From assembly GCA_036571765.1 (NCBI GenBank), contig BROE01000016.1:14571955-14635954 (forward strand): DNA of 64,000 nucleotides. The letters are read 5' to 3'. The notes below the pieces were generated by a model. The model searched no databases. It was not told the origin of the DNA and was given only the letters and a program-made list of their open reading frames with translations. This document shows, piece after piece, positions 56,001-64,000 of this stretch. The translations under genes and the position numbers were made by a program. The stretch comes from Plecoglossus altivelis (taxonomy: Eukaryota; Chordata; Actinopteri; Osmeriformes; Plecoglossidae). Numbering within the stretch: the first letter of the stretch is position 1; each line of letters starts with the position of its first letter.

Positions 56001-56058
56001 CCTTCTTCGCTGACCTCATCAGCCGGCGTTTCTTCCAGCCCCTGGACGTGACCTACTG
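44753..56058 (+). CDS. srbd1: srbd1, S1 RNA-binding domain protein 1 (exons 1-13, 3' part beyond window)
   Basis: Eukaryotic member of the bacterial Tex family. The precise role is poorly known, and nucleic-acid binding is inferred from its domains. Thirteen exons join in phase to 687 codons plus 2 nt: 44753-44808, 44981-45404, 45587-45829, 45965-46131, 46656-46773, 47163-47301, 47970-48066, 49170-49419, 53671-53774, 54385-54492, 54756-54913, 55659-55749, 55951-56058. Order: a variable Lys/Pro-rich N-terminal tail (1-230); Tex N-terminal region with TIPFMVRYRKD (266-276); helical core; YqgF/RNase H-like fold with GVDPGFRHGCK (604-614, Asp606) and IGNGTACRETE (658-668). The HhH and C-terminal S1 domains expected from human SRBD1 (about 995 aa) lie beyond 64000. 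It is divergent from prkce, as in mammals. Confidence 0.96.
44981..45404 (+). CDS. srbd1: srbd1 exon 2: Lys/Pro-rich tail with 18-bp repeat
   Basis: 424 nt, residues 19-160. Acceptor TTGTCAG, donor GTGTGT. An acidic ADDSDEW start is followed by Lys/Ala/Pro-rich sequence, probably disordered. Residues 81-122 are seven hexapeptides of the type KAPPGP, KASPGP and KARPGP encoded by a perfect-length 18-bp tandem repeat. It ends KVKEE in phase 0. Confidence 0.88.
45165..45290 (+). repeat. Coding 18-bp repeat, 7 copies, KAPPGP type
   Basis: AAGGCCCCTCCTGGCCCC and variants seven times in frame in srbd1 exon 2. Changes are mostly in the third codon (Pro, Ser or Arg), with one Pro-to-Phe at the end of copy 5. 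Confidence 0.97.
45587..45829 (+). CDS. srbd1: srbd1 exon 3
   Basis: 243 nt, residues 161-241, phase 0 at both ends. Acceptor CTACCAG, donor GTAAGT. It encodes KKEEPLEDFRFDEPALKRQK and ends FNMNWDPVE, close to human FGQSALKKIK...VEMNWDMVQ. A CAG inside at 45609-45611 would break the frame and is rejected as acceptor. Confidence 0.92.
45965..46131 (+). CDS. srbd1: srbd1 exon 4: Tex N-terminal motif
   Basis: 167 nt, residues 242-296 plus two bases. Acceptor CGTCAG, donor GTGGGT. It encodes LLSERSGVEPWVCVNVARLL then NTIPFMVRYRKDLINHLDAD. TIPF.xRYRK is the hallmark of Tex-family proteins. Confidence 0.96.
46132..46655 (+). other. srbd1 intron 4
   Basis: 524 nt. The first 200 bases are a GT-rich repeat with a GGTTATGGATGTG unit (46197-46335). 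The rest shows no feature. Confidence 0.85.
46656..46773 (+). CDS. srbd1: srbd1 exon 5
   Basis: 118 nt, residues 297-336. Acceptor GCTAG, donor GTAAGT. It encodes ALARKTQSISQSLKKDGVL and NCRAAEELEHV, matching human AVAKKVHSTIQKIKKEGK...TFEELEHV. The acceptor was chosen because it completes Arg297 in frame. Confidence 0.93.
46774..47162 (+). other. srbd1 intron 5
   Basis: 389 nt. A fragment at about 47010-47070 (TTCAAGTTTATTGTCATATA and AGTACAATGAAAAGCCTTGT) resembles the end of a dispersed fish repeat, unproven. Confidence 0.6.
47163..47301 (+). CDS. srbd1: srbd1 exon 6
   Basis: 139 nt, residues 337-382 plus one base. Acceptor CCGCAG, donor GTGAGG. It encodes YAPHKKDSGLTKAKRARELG then LEPAALQLL, matching human YKTGSKGTKAQRARQLGLEGAA. 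Confidence 0.95.
47302..47969 (+). other. srbd1 intron 6
   Basis: 668 nt with AC-rich repeat (47310-47465) and a GGAC/GGAT/GGCT tetranucleotide array (47576-47640). No other feature. Confidence 0.85.
47970..48066 (+). CDS. srbd1: srbd1 exon 7
   Basis: 97 nt, residues 383-414 plus two bases. Acceptor TCCACAG, donor GTAAAC. It encodes LSTVEEVATGVEQILADMIA then KDAETLKFIRSL, matching human [22 protein letters not shown]. The TAA right after the exon is in the intron. Confidence 0.95.
48067..49169 (+). other. srbd1 intron 7
   Basis: 1.1 kb, very AT-rich. 48225-48480 is TA/ATAC/GATA microsatellite. 48640-48859 is a palindromic MITE. 48860-49169 shows nothing recognisable. Confidence 0.85.
48640..48859. 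mobile_element. Palindromic AT-rich MITE
   Basis: About 220 bp whose ends are inverted copies. Left AATTTATTGGTTTTGAATTC plus ACCTCTTT pairs with right AAAGAGGTGAATTCAAAACC plus ATCAAATT, and the similarity continues inward (AAATATA... with ...TATTTAA). An inner pair, AAATTCAAGG with CCTTGAATTT, adds a second arm. No coding capacity. The superfamily is not assigned. Confidence 0.7.
49170..49419 (+). CDS. srbd1: srbd1 exon 8 with Gly/Gln/Arg repeat
   Basis: 250 nt, residues 415-498. Acceptor CTCCAG, donor GTTAAC. It begins CDNSLVMLQSSVSKTALKEQ and ends DIDNFHLYHDFTCNIKTIQH, matching human KDVDKFLLYQHFSCNIRNIHHHQ. Between them is an insertion absent from human: residues 444-467 are three 8-residue units of type GQGSGRGQ encoded by a 24-bp tandem repeat, then GAGPKGKPK. 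Confidence 0.94.
49255..49326 (+). repeat. Coding 24-bp repeat, 3 copies, GQGSGRGQ type
   Basis: GGACAGGGGAGTGGACGAGG then GCAG, three copies in frame in srbd1 exon 8. The first copy has CGT (Arg) in place of AGT (Ser). Confidence 0.97.
50432..50630. mobile_element. hAT-type MITE, complete, with 8-bp TSD
   Basis: 199-bp relative of the element at 40660. The left end CCGGGGCGTCCAATCCTGGT pairs with the right end read inverted, CAGGGGCGTCTAATCCTAGT. The arms share CCTCGAGGGCCACTGTC and CAGCACACCTGA. The flanks are AAGTAGCA (50424-50431) and AAGTAACA (50631-50638), an 8-bp target duplication with one mismatch. Confidence 0.9.
51217..51299. mobile_element. hAT-type MITE, 3' half only
   Basis: ATTAGAATAAGGTGTGCCGG through GACACCCCTG matches the right arm of the 40660 and 50432 copies. 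No left arm is found upstream, so the copy is truncated. Confidence 0.8.
53671..53774 (+). CDS. srbd1: srbd1 exon 9
   Basis: 104 nt, residues 499-532 plus two bases. Acceptor TTCCAG, donor GTCAGT. It encodes TLAINRGENLKILTVKVNIP then FCRWCLNL, very close to human ILAINRGENLKVLTVKVNI...FCRWC. Confidence 0.97.
53775..54384 (+). other. srbd1 intron 9
   Basis: 610 nt. An AC/ATGAAC array starts 7 bases after the donor (53781-53935). The rest is AT-rich with no feature. The acceptor is preceded by GTGTGTGTG. Confidence 0.85.
54385..54492 (+). CDS. srbd1: srbd1 exon 10
   Basis: 108 nt, residues 533-568 plus two bases. Acceptor TGTCAG, donor GTAAAC. It encodes WRPKGVASPELLKILQDAVE then DSYKRLLLPLL, matching human RWRPRSFARPELMKILYNSLNDSFKRLIYPLL. 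Confidence 0.96.
54756..54913 (+). CDS. srbd1: srbd1 exon 11: start of YqgF fold
   Basis: 158 nt, residues 569-621 plus one base. Acceptor CTCTCAG after a 190-bp CT-rich tract; donor GTAAGG. It encodes AEKESISMFVRNLRQRLLV then GVDPGFRHGCKLAVLSPT. Asp606 is in the position of the metal-binding Asp of RNase H-like folds; whether the fold is active here is unknown. Confidence 0.97.
54914..55658 (+). other. srbd1 intron 11
   Basis: 745 nt with GT-rich repeat (55009-55145), AC array (55377-55432) and three CCCCTCTGACT units before the acceptor. No exon. Confidence 0.85.
55659..55749 (+). CDS. srbd1: srbd1 exon 12
   Basis: 91 nt, residues 622-651 plus two bases. Acceptor GCCCAG, donor GTACTG. It encodes QILHTDVAYLHTPDHHREAD then KLRSLLLKY, matching human [29 protein letters not shown]. 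Confidence 0.95.
55951..56058 (+). CDS. srbd1: srbd1 exon 13: YqgF motif
   Basis: 108 nt, residues 652-687 plus two bases. Acceptor ACGTAG, donor GTGAGA. It encodes CSMVVIGNGTACRETESFF then ADLISRRFFQPLDVTY. IGNGTA.RETE is a conserved Tex/YqgF motif. The next expected residues (CIVSEAGAS in human) are not found before 64000. Confidence 0.97.
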
Positions 56059-58651
56059 GTGAGACACCCTCTACACACACACACACACACACACACAGAT
56101 ATAGCTTGAAAAGCAGGGGATCTGGACATTTAGCATTTATCTGTACAGTGCATTCATTGTAAGAACACAGTCAGTCTTCTTACACTGTAGAACCACAGAA
56201 CGAGAGAAAGGCAGTAAAGCATTGAGAGATGGTCAACGTAAAGGAAGGAGCCGGGATGAGGAGAAGGGTAGCAGAGGAGCAGGAGAGGAGAGACGTAGGG
56301 AAGGAAGCAGAGAGGAGGAGGAGGAGGAGAGGGAAAAGAGTTGGGACTGGAATGTGTCATTCTTGTGGGTTTTAAATGCCATCTGGACCTAGTTTGAGCG
56401 TCTCCACTTAAGAGTAGATATCCCATGTCTGGATGTCTCTTTCTCCAGCCCTGGTCCACACCACACTCCCGCCCATCCAACCCAAATAACCCCCCTCTCT
56501 CTGCGCTGTCCTCAGCCTGGCTCGCTCCGCCAGCACAGACGGCTGTTTGTTGACTTTGGGGCTGGGCTGGGCTGGACTGGGCTGGGCTGGACTGCAGCCC
56601 CCCTCAGGACTGGTTGAGCTCGTTCTCTCCTGCTCCAATCGATGGTGTCCACCTCTTTTAGAGGCTCCGTTTGTATGGAGTCAGCCTCATAGACATCTAT
56701 GGCAGCTGTGAGCCTCACTACCCCACACATATGTTCAGCCACACACACTCACTCAACCACACACACACACTCAACCAGGCACAGTCCTACACACCCTCAC
56801 TTAACCACACACACTCACTCACACCCATACACATATACTCACACAAAACCACACGCTCACACACCTCTTGTGTAAGAGTGTATGTTTCTCAGTCTTGCCC
56901 TCTAGGTTTCAGAGTATTTCTCAGTAGTGGTTGAGAGTGCTAGGTGTTTATTAAATGAGCTTTCAGCTGCTTATTTGAAGAGTTGTGCTATGAAAGCAGA
57001 CTGGAGGACCCTCTGTCAAAGCAATACTCAGTTCTCTGTGGTTCTGTTTAAGGGGCTTTCGCTTCACGTATTTTGACACGAAGGAATGTCCGTATTCCCT
57101 TTTATACGGCAGGGGCCGTCCACATTCAGCCAGTGCCCCCGAGCCATCCACACTGCCTTAGCCAGTTGTCTTTCCTACAAGATGAGAGAACATTCCCCAC
57201 TCGGTTGATGACATTACAGAGAGCTGGAGATAATAAGATCAGTGTTTCATCCAGTCTGTTTCAGAGAAAGGACAGAAACATTCCAGGGAACTAGGATGAT
57301 CAAGTCAGTCAGGGTAGTCGACCAGACCAACCGATTCTAGTTCCCTAAATGGAGAAATGCTCTGTTAGAACCTTGGGATCGTTACCAGCATCTGTGCTCG
57401 GAGCAGCTTCATCAGTTCAATGATCAAATAGTTCTGGAATGTCTGGAATATTCTTAGACTCTTCCCAGTGCTGCAGTCTGCTGGCTTGCTCTTCAGAGCT
57501 GATGGTTTATGGCCTGTGTGGCCCCTGATCTTTAGTGTTGTAAAGCCACTGGCCCCCAGGGAAGATTATTAGCCATGAAGAATGACATTTTTAACGCTGG
57601 TGACTACACTTCCCACGAGGCCTTGCTACCCGCTGTCTGACCTCTGGTTGACCCGATCCCCAGCTGAGCCCTCCTGGGGATGACGGTGAGCCACGATGAC
57701 GGCTGGCACATCCAACAAAAATGAGATGACAGTATTAAACTGTCTTTATAACAGGACACAAATGCCTTTATTGTCATAGCCTGGTCATATGTGTATATAT
57801 ATATAAAATATATACGTCCTTTTCATTTTCATTTGACACATTTTAGCGTCAAGACCATTGCTGGTCTTCATCAGGATGGGCAGAAAAGCTGGGAACTTTG
57901 CTGCGACAGGCAGGCTTCCCATCGCTCGCGGTCACGTTTCGAACGCAATATCAACTCTTGTCTTGACCAGACCGCAGAGTTAAGTCTGGAGCCCTGTGAT
58001 TGACAGGCGAGGCAGAGAAGCCAAGGTCTCCTGCCTCGCCTTTCCCCTCTCCGCCTCTCTGCCTCTCTACCTCTCTGCCTCGACCGTTCCAGCCAGTGAA
58101 AAAATGTGCTCGCTGCGTCTTAAATCAAAGTGCTGTCGGCACGGCGACCAAGGCAACACGTCCGCACAGTTAATTTAGGCTTGTCTGCGATATGTCCCGC
58201 TAGGCTGTTCCAGTGAGGCAGGACCGCTCTCCTCGACTGTTTTAGCAACTGGAAACACTTCTGCACTTTTGGAAAAGGACTTTATTTTGGGTCCAATCCG
58301 GGCAATTATTCTTCTGGGTTTTTTTCCCGCGGAGCCCCTGGTTAAGTGAGTCTCCTCAGATGTTCTGTGTGAATGTGTAAAACATGTGGATCTTGTCATA
58401 TTCCTGACACTACATACCACATCTTCTCAGGATTGCCCAGGATTCCGTCAGCTCAGGTTTCTAAATGCGTCCTGGAAGGCTGAGTTGGACGGCTTTGTGC
58501 GTCGGCGAGGCCGCTTGAATGTGATTGGAACGAGTCGTGTCAGGAAGCCGTGTTACAGAGAGCTCTGTTTCAGAAGCCCTCAAATACGAGGCAAAAGTTG
58601 CGATTAGAAAAAGTAAAACAGCTGCGTGTGGGATTGAGTGTTTGCGGATGC

Positions 58652-58652
<1 letters not shown>

Positions 58653-58726
<74 letters not shown>

Positions 58727-58732
58727 TGTGTG
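58653..58732. repeat. (GT)n microsatellite, long and pure
   Basis: About 37 uninterrupted GT units, one of the longest pure arrays here and thus a likely length polymorphism. Confidence 0.98.
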
Positions 58733-59623
58733 CCGGCTGTACATTTCTGCGTAGCTCAACACCCGGGAGCTCACACACACACAGACGCACTCACACACAC
58801 TCACAGCCACTTCTCCTCCGCTCCACTACAAGTTCATTAAAGCGGCAGGCCCATTCACACCGTCTGTTATCTGTCTCCCCACACCACAGCTTCATCAAAA
58901 CCCCCGGTGGTCTCCCTCCCTGCTCTCCCCCCTCTCCCCCCCCTCCCTCCCCATCGCTCCCCCACGTCCCCCCCAGCCATCCCTCCCCCTGTCCTTCCGC
59001 CTGGCTGCTCCTCTGGAATGACAGCCGAAGCCAGCAGCTCGCCTCGCTCGCCGCGGTGCACCCTCACCAGCCCCGGGGACTACGCCCGCACAAAGGCGTG
59101 TGGTGTGTGTGTGTGCGTGCGCACCCGTTTGTGTGTGTGTGTGTGTGTGTAGAGGGGGTGCCCTTGCCTGTTGAGTGAGCGGTTGGTTCGATGTGCTATT
59201 CACCTGGTCACCTGTTCTATGCTACTCAGGAACGTGACCCTTTCTCCATTTAAAGTACGCGCACGCTTGTGTGTGTGTGTGTGTGTGTGTGTGTGTCTGC
59301 GTGGCCCCTGCCCTACCATGTAGGTCTTCAGATGCTTCGGGGTAGAAGGTAGAATTATGCACACCATCACTCAGTCTCGGGAGTGTGCGTTGGAGGGGTC
59401 TGTTTGTCTGCAGTTTAGTGGAGGAGGGTCAGTTTGTGTGCGGGAGGCCAGAGGCAGGTGGAGGGCTGGGGACAGAGAGGTCAGGGGGTCAAGTGGCCAC
59501 TCTGGCCACAGCTGTCCGCCTGGACGTCTGGCCTGAAGTTCCCACTGGTCCTGTCAGCTGGGGGAACTCGCTGACTACAAACACAGATTCATCTTACTAT
59601 TTCTGTGTTTGTGTGTGTGCATC

Positions 59624-59654
<31 letters not shown>

Positions 59655-60416
59655 GTGCACTCCACTACTAAACATCAGTCAACCATTCACTCGCTTTCCT
59701 TATCAGTACAGTTACTAAATAAATATGTGTCGAGTATTTAAAGATACAGCAGAACTTTCAATTAAATGAACTTGAAGTTGGAGTCATGATGTAAGGGACA
59801 AGTTGATCTCAGAAGGTCTATTTTAAGATGATTGTGTTTGTCTTTAATATCCTCCTACAGTATCATGTGGACTTTGGCTGAGTTTTCTCCAAGTTGACTC
59901 GTAGAAGATCGACAGATCAGATATATTGGACAAGTATGCTAACACACAGAAAGACGCGCGTTCCAGCCGTTGGTGATGGTCAAGATATACAGGCTATATA
60001 CATATTGTTTACAAATGATGCCCAATATCCAAGCAGTATCCAGACAGTAGGGTGTTATCATGTATGATGTTAAAGCTCTGCTTGTATGGAACAGGAAGTG
60101 GAGTAGAACTGACAAACAAGAGCAGTCATGACAAGGTTAGATGACACTGGTCAGCTGTCTGAGATCCCATCTCCTTCCCACCGCTCCTCCTCACCTGCTG
60201 CCTGCTCCTGGGCTCTCCTGGGCCCCCCTCTGGTCCCCCCCCCTCTGGTCCCCCCAGGACGGCGTGCCAACCCTGCTCTGGGAATGCAGCTCCTTCCATA
60301 CAGACAGCCAGGGTCATGTCAGCCAGTGACTAGCTGGGTCTTCATTATGTCTCATTTACACCACACAGGGGGCTGGGGGCAAGCAGAGCAGGTGTGTGTG
60401 TGTCTCACATCATCTC

Positions 60417-60466
<50 letters not shown>

Positions 60467-60560
60467 TGCGTGCGTGTGTGTGTGCGTGTGCATTTGTGTG
60501 CGCGTGTGTGCGTGGTTGTGCGTGGTTGTGCGTGGTTGTGCGTGTGTGTGTGTATGCGTG
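60417..60560. repeat. (GT)n plus GTGCGTGGTT array
   Basis: Pure GT run followed by GCGTGCGT variants and four copies of GTGCGTGGTT-type units. Confidence 0.96.
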
Positions 60561-60802
60561 CGTGCGCCTGTGTGTGTGTCAACAGGCCTGGCTCTGCTGA
60601 ATGACCTTGGCTGTCAGTGCTACTTAGTGATGACTGGCTTTGTCAGAGTGCATAAACCCTCCCTTCACAAGGCTCTGCTGTAGCCCACTGGACAGCCAGA
60701 GATGTGTGTGTTCAGGACAGAGGAGGAATGGCCACCAGCTGATGAGGGTGACAGTGACCACGAACATGTCACTGAGAGGACCGCTCATCTCCTGACACTC
60801 CT

Positions 60803-60807
<5 letters not shown>

Positions 60808-60838
<31 letters not shown>

Positions 60839-60843
60839 CTCTT

Positions 60844-60884
<41 letters not shown>

Positions 60885-60950
60885 CTCTCGCTCTTGCTCT
60901 CGCTCTTGCTCTCTCTCTTGCTCTCACTCGCTCTCTCTCGCTCTGTCTTT
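60808..60950. repeat. (CT)n with CTCGCTCTTG units
   Basis: CT array interrupted by TTGCTCTCGC units. Confidence 0.96.
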
Positions 60951-61068
60951 CTGGGGGGATGGAGGAGGGAGGGTGCATCGTTGGAACAGCCATGATACCA
61001 GGCCTGACCCTACCCCCTCCACCCCTACCCACACCCCTTTTCCAACCCTTAGCCCTGCCCCACCTCCT

Positions 61069-61302
61069 CCACCAAACCCTGACCCCCACCTCCCTCTTCC
61101 ACCCCCAAACCCTGACCCCTACCTCCCTCTTCCACCCCCAAACCCTGACCCCCACCTCCCCTCCTCCTCCACCAAACCCTGACCCCCACCTCCCGCTTCT
61201 TCCAACAAACCCTGACCCCCACCTCCTTCTTTCTCCAGCTAACATTGACCCCCACCTCCCCTCCACCACCTAACCCTGACCCCCACCTCCCCTCCTATCC
61301 CA
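61069..61302. repeat. 33-35-bp minisatellite, 7 copies
   Basis: Units start CCAAACCCTGACCCCCACCT and continue CCCTCTTCCACC, with CT-tail variation. Confidence 0.95.
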
Positions 61303-62734
61303 GTAAGTAGCAGTATCAGTGATAGTAGCAGTATAATTAGCCAGATCTGTAGGAGTACCAGTATTAGAAGCAGCAGTATCAGTGGTAGTAGCAGTAGCAG
61401 GCCAGTGTCCTTGGTCGCGGGGTGTGGCTTCAGGTAATGTGTGATCTTGGATTGTAGCCTGCTCCTGGTGCGATGAGATCATGATTCCTGGGTAATGCAG
61501 CTCAGGGCCCTGTGTGTGACGAGGCCTCCTCTCCTGGCCCTGGTCCAGGGGGAGGATGATTAACACGCTGCACCCAATCACAGAGGAGACCCGCGGGGAC
61601 TAATGGCTAACTAGTGGCTAGCCACCGGCTCCCTGGGGATCCTGCAGTGTGAGTAAGAGTGGGCTGAGGGCGTGGGACAGAGGACAGGACCCCCAGCTGT
61701 GACCTCCTGGAGGCAGGGGGACAGAGTGGAGTCCTCTACCTCTCCCTCACTTCCTCCCCTTTTTCTCCCTCACTTCCTCCTCTCTCTTCCGCTCTCTCTC
61801 TCCCCCCCTGTCTCTCTCTCCCTCACTTCCTTCTCTCTCTTCCATTCTCTCTCTCCCCCCTGTCTCTCTCTCTCTCCCTCACTTCCTCCTCTCTCTCCCT
61901 CACTTCCTCCGCTCTCTCTCCCCCCCTCTCTCCCTCACTTCCAACTCTCTCTCTCCCTCACTTTCTCCTCTCTCTCTCTCTATGTATATATATCTATCAA
62001 AACAGAAGAGCCTCAAATCTATCTCATTAGTAACAATGCCAAGTTATTGAATTCAAACACACTTAATGTTATGTAATAATACTATATTTGGTGGAGTGGG
62101 GTTACTCTGTGATACAGTGGGTTTGAACATGGTCCTTCTGGAGAGCGTTCCCTGATCTGCTGATGTCACAAGCTCCAACATGGTCCGAGACCATGGCTTA
62201 GCTAAGCCTTCTTTTTTGTGAGAAGGGATCTAGTGGTCTTGAGTAAGACTTTGTCTTTCTCTCAGACACACACACACACCGTGGAGAAAGACGCAAACAC
62301 ACACCCACAACTCGTAGCCACTGCTGCAGAATGAGTGGAGCCAATCTGCAGCCATAAGACTTTTACTGCTCGACACATTTCACGCTTCATTTAGGCCCTT
62401 CTGAGCGCCTTGAACAGACTTGAGGGCTATTGGACACCAAGGGGGAAAGGCAGATCAAAACAGAGAAACCTCAACGCCACATGTGACTGGGCCTCCACGC
62501 TACGGTGCTTGCAGTTAACTGGAGTCGGGGAATCCTCATGTGGCTGTGCGGCGATCTGAAAGTAGCTTTTTTTTTTTTTTTTTTGGTGCCGCTATTAACT
62601 TCAGATTGAGTGGAATGGAAACCAAGATGCACAGTAAAGTCTAAATGAGTAATTGCTCGATTTACCAGATGCGACGGAGCCAGAGAGCAAAGCTGGCGAG
62701 CAGCAAATAACGTCCACAGTCGGGAAACGCCATC

Positions 62735-62787
62735 CTGTAGGGCAGCCCTGTACTGTGAGGTCACAGTGGCCTGGGTTCGAATCTCAG

Positions 62788-62790
<3 letters not shown>
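62735..62790 (+). repeat. Possible tRNA-derived SINE remnant
   Basis: TGTAGGGCAGCCCTGTACTG (A-box-like) is followed at tRNA spacing by GGTTCGAATCT (B box, 62774-62784), then a CT tail, as in several fish SINEs. Short and degenerate. Confidence 0.45.
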
Positions 62791-62841
<51 letters not shown>

Positions 62842-63233
62842 CCACCCTGCCTTTGCTATCACACTTAACTATCACCCTCACCCACCATGCCCCCCTCACC
62901 CACCCTACCTCTCTCACCCACCCTACCTCCGTCACCCACCCTACCTCTTTGACCCACCCTGCCTCCCTCACACTCTGTTCTGATCTACCACCCAGCCAGA
63001 CTACTGTCCAGCCTGCTCCACCACCCCGTCCCCCCTCCCTTTCTCCACCCCCCTCAGGGGCGGCTGCTCCCTACGCCCGTGTCCGTGCGCGTGCCTGCGT
63101 GATGAACATGTGTGTGATAAATGTGTTTGACATGCTTTGTGAGTGTGTGAGTGTGTGTGACGGGAGTTGGATGTGTGTCTTGGCGTGTGCGCATGTGATA
63201 AGCCCCTGCCACTAGATTGACGTGAGTGGCTGC

Positions 63234-63266
<33 letters not shown>

Positions 63267-64000
63267 CGCGTGATAAGCCCCTGCCACCAGATTGACGTGA
63301 GTGGCTGTGAGGTTTTGCTCTTTTCAGACGTGCTCTGCGGTGGCAGCTGGAGTGTGGCGTTGACGGGCGCGGCGTGCTGACTGGGCACTTCCTGCCTCCT
63401 AGCGCCCCGCGTGAGACTGACGGGTCGTGACACCTGCCATTTGGACCCTTTTCTCCACCAAAAAAAAAACAAGTCCTGGTTTTCAGACAGGAGGAACAGA
63501 AGGAGGAACAGGCTGGCCATCTGATGGGCTGTGCTCTGACCACAGTCCCTGAGGTCAGGCTTAGCAGCTCACTGCTCAATGGACCCAAGCTATCTGGAAG
63601 CTGCTTCACAGAGGCCCCTCACTGATAGAAGGGGTTTCTATTTAACCAGTGATACATCACTCTCTCGCTGTTCAATCCGGTGGAGCGCAACTAAAAGGTT
63701 CAAATGAGACGTTTATTTGGTGGTTTTGTTGAGTGATGATGCTTTTGGTGAGTTCTGTCTTGACATCACTTGGTATTGTCTAGTAAACTGACTGATTCAT
63801 TGAAGAATTCAAAACCTTTTTTGACGTCACAATGGAAAATAGCCTGTAATAAAAGTGATTTCATACTGGAATATAATTAGCTTTGCAAATAGTGAAGTCA
63901 CAGAGTAGGCGTGCGCCTGTTTTTTAATAAGTGACTGAAAATGGAAATACACTTTTGATGACAGTAACCTGTATAACATTAAGGACTGTTTGTATGCAGA

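Larger units (their letters stand above)
56059..64000 (+). other. srbd1 intron 13 (partial)
   Basis: At least 7.9 kb. Contents: AC (56071-56098), GGCTG pentamer (56556-56592), AC/CTCA (56735-56860), GT arrays (58653-58732, 59268-59297, 59600-59658, 60417-60560), CT arrays (60808-60950, 61740-61985, 62788-62841), a 33-35-bp minisatellite (61069-61302), a possible SINE remnant (62735-62790), a poly-T (62568-62584) and GT (63233-63270). No exon found. 57000-57700, 57850-58600 and 59700-60150 are non-repetitive; conserved noncoding sequence is possible but cannot be judged from one species. Confidence 0.75.

Noticed and set aside
1..64000. CRISPR array, rRNA, intact tRNA genes, integrated virus or retrotransposon coding sequence
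   Set aside because: None seen. The tandem repeats lack unique spacers of constant length, no full tRNA cloverleaf is evident, and no reverse transcriptase, integrase or capsid motif appears in any frame.

Overview
The window is nuclear DNA from a bony fish, almost certainly a teleost. Two multi-exon vertebrate genes with GT-AG introns are recognisable. The rest is intron and intergenic DNA that is unusually rich in CA/GT, GA/CT and longer tandem repeats. There is no sign of prokaryotic or organelle sequence, CRISPR arrays or operons.

The minus strand of the left two thirds (42085 down to 4598, continuing past base 1) carries the first 11 coding exons of protein kinase C epsilon (prkce). These encode the C2 domain, pseudosubstrate, C1a and C1b zinc fingers, V3 hinge, and the kinase N-lobe up to the Arg just before the catalytic Asp. 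All splice phases join without a frame break, giving 546 codons plus 2 nt. The last exons lie to the left of the window. The plus strand from 44753 carries the first 13 coding exons of srbd1, a Tex-like S1 RNA-binding-domain protein, as 687 codons plus 2 nt. They run through the Tex N-terminal region and the YqgF/RNase H-like fold. The HhH and S1 exons lie to the right. Which prkce paralogue this is (prkcea or prkceb) cannot be decided here.

The start codons of the two genes are divergent and 2.7 kb apart. As far as I recall, human SRBD1 and PRKCE on 2p21 are also head to head, so this looks like conserved synteny with a shared promoter region between about 42.1 and 44.75 kb.

Layout: 1-4597, prkce intron 11. 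4598-4752, exon 11. 4753-14158, intron 10. 14159-16766, a compact cluster of exons 10 to 3. 16767-24882, intron 2, with a 38-bp minisatellite. 24883-24946, exon 2. 24947-41737, intron 1, repeat-dense and holding two assembly gaps and one badly resolved repeat. 41738-42085, exon 1. 42086-44752, divergent promoter region. 44753-56058, srbd1 exons 1-13. 56059-64000, srbd1 intron 13.

Points worth a second look are: a Leu in place of the near-invariant Pro of the prkce C1b domain; a 96-nt prkce intron with no stop codon in the exon frame; (TG)n tracts directly at several prkce 3' splice sites; two coding tandem repeats in srbd1; three copies of a hAT-type MITE, two with 8-bp target duplications; a palindromic MITE; and stretches that look like unpolished long-read gap fill. 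I found no novel gene system. The unexplained content is mostly repeats and assembly effects.
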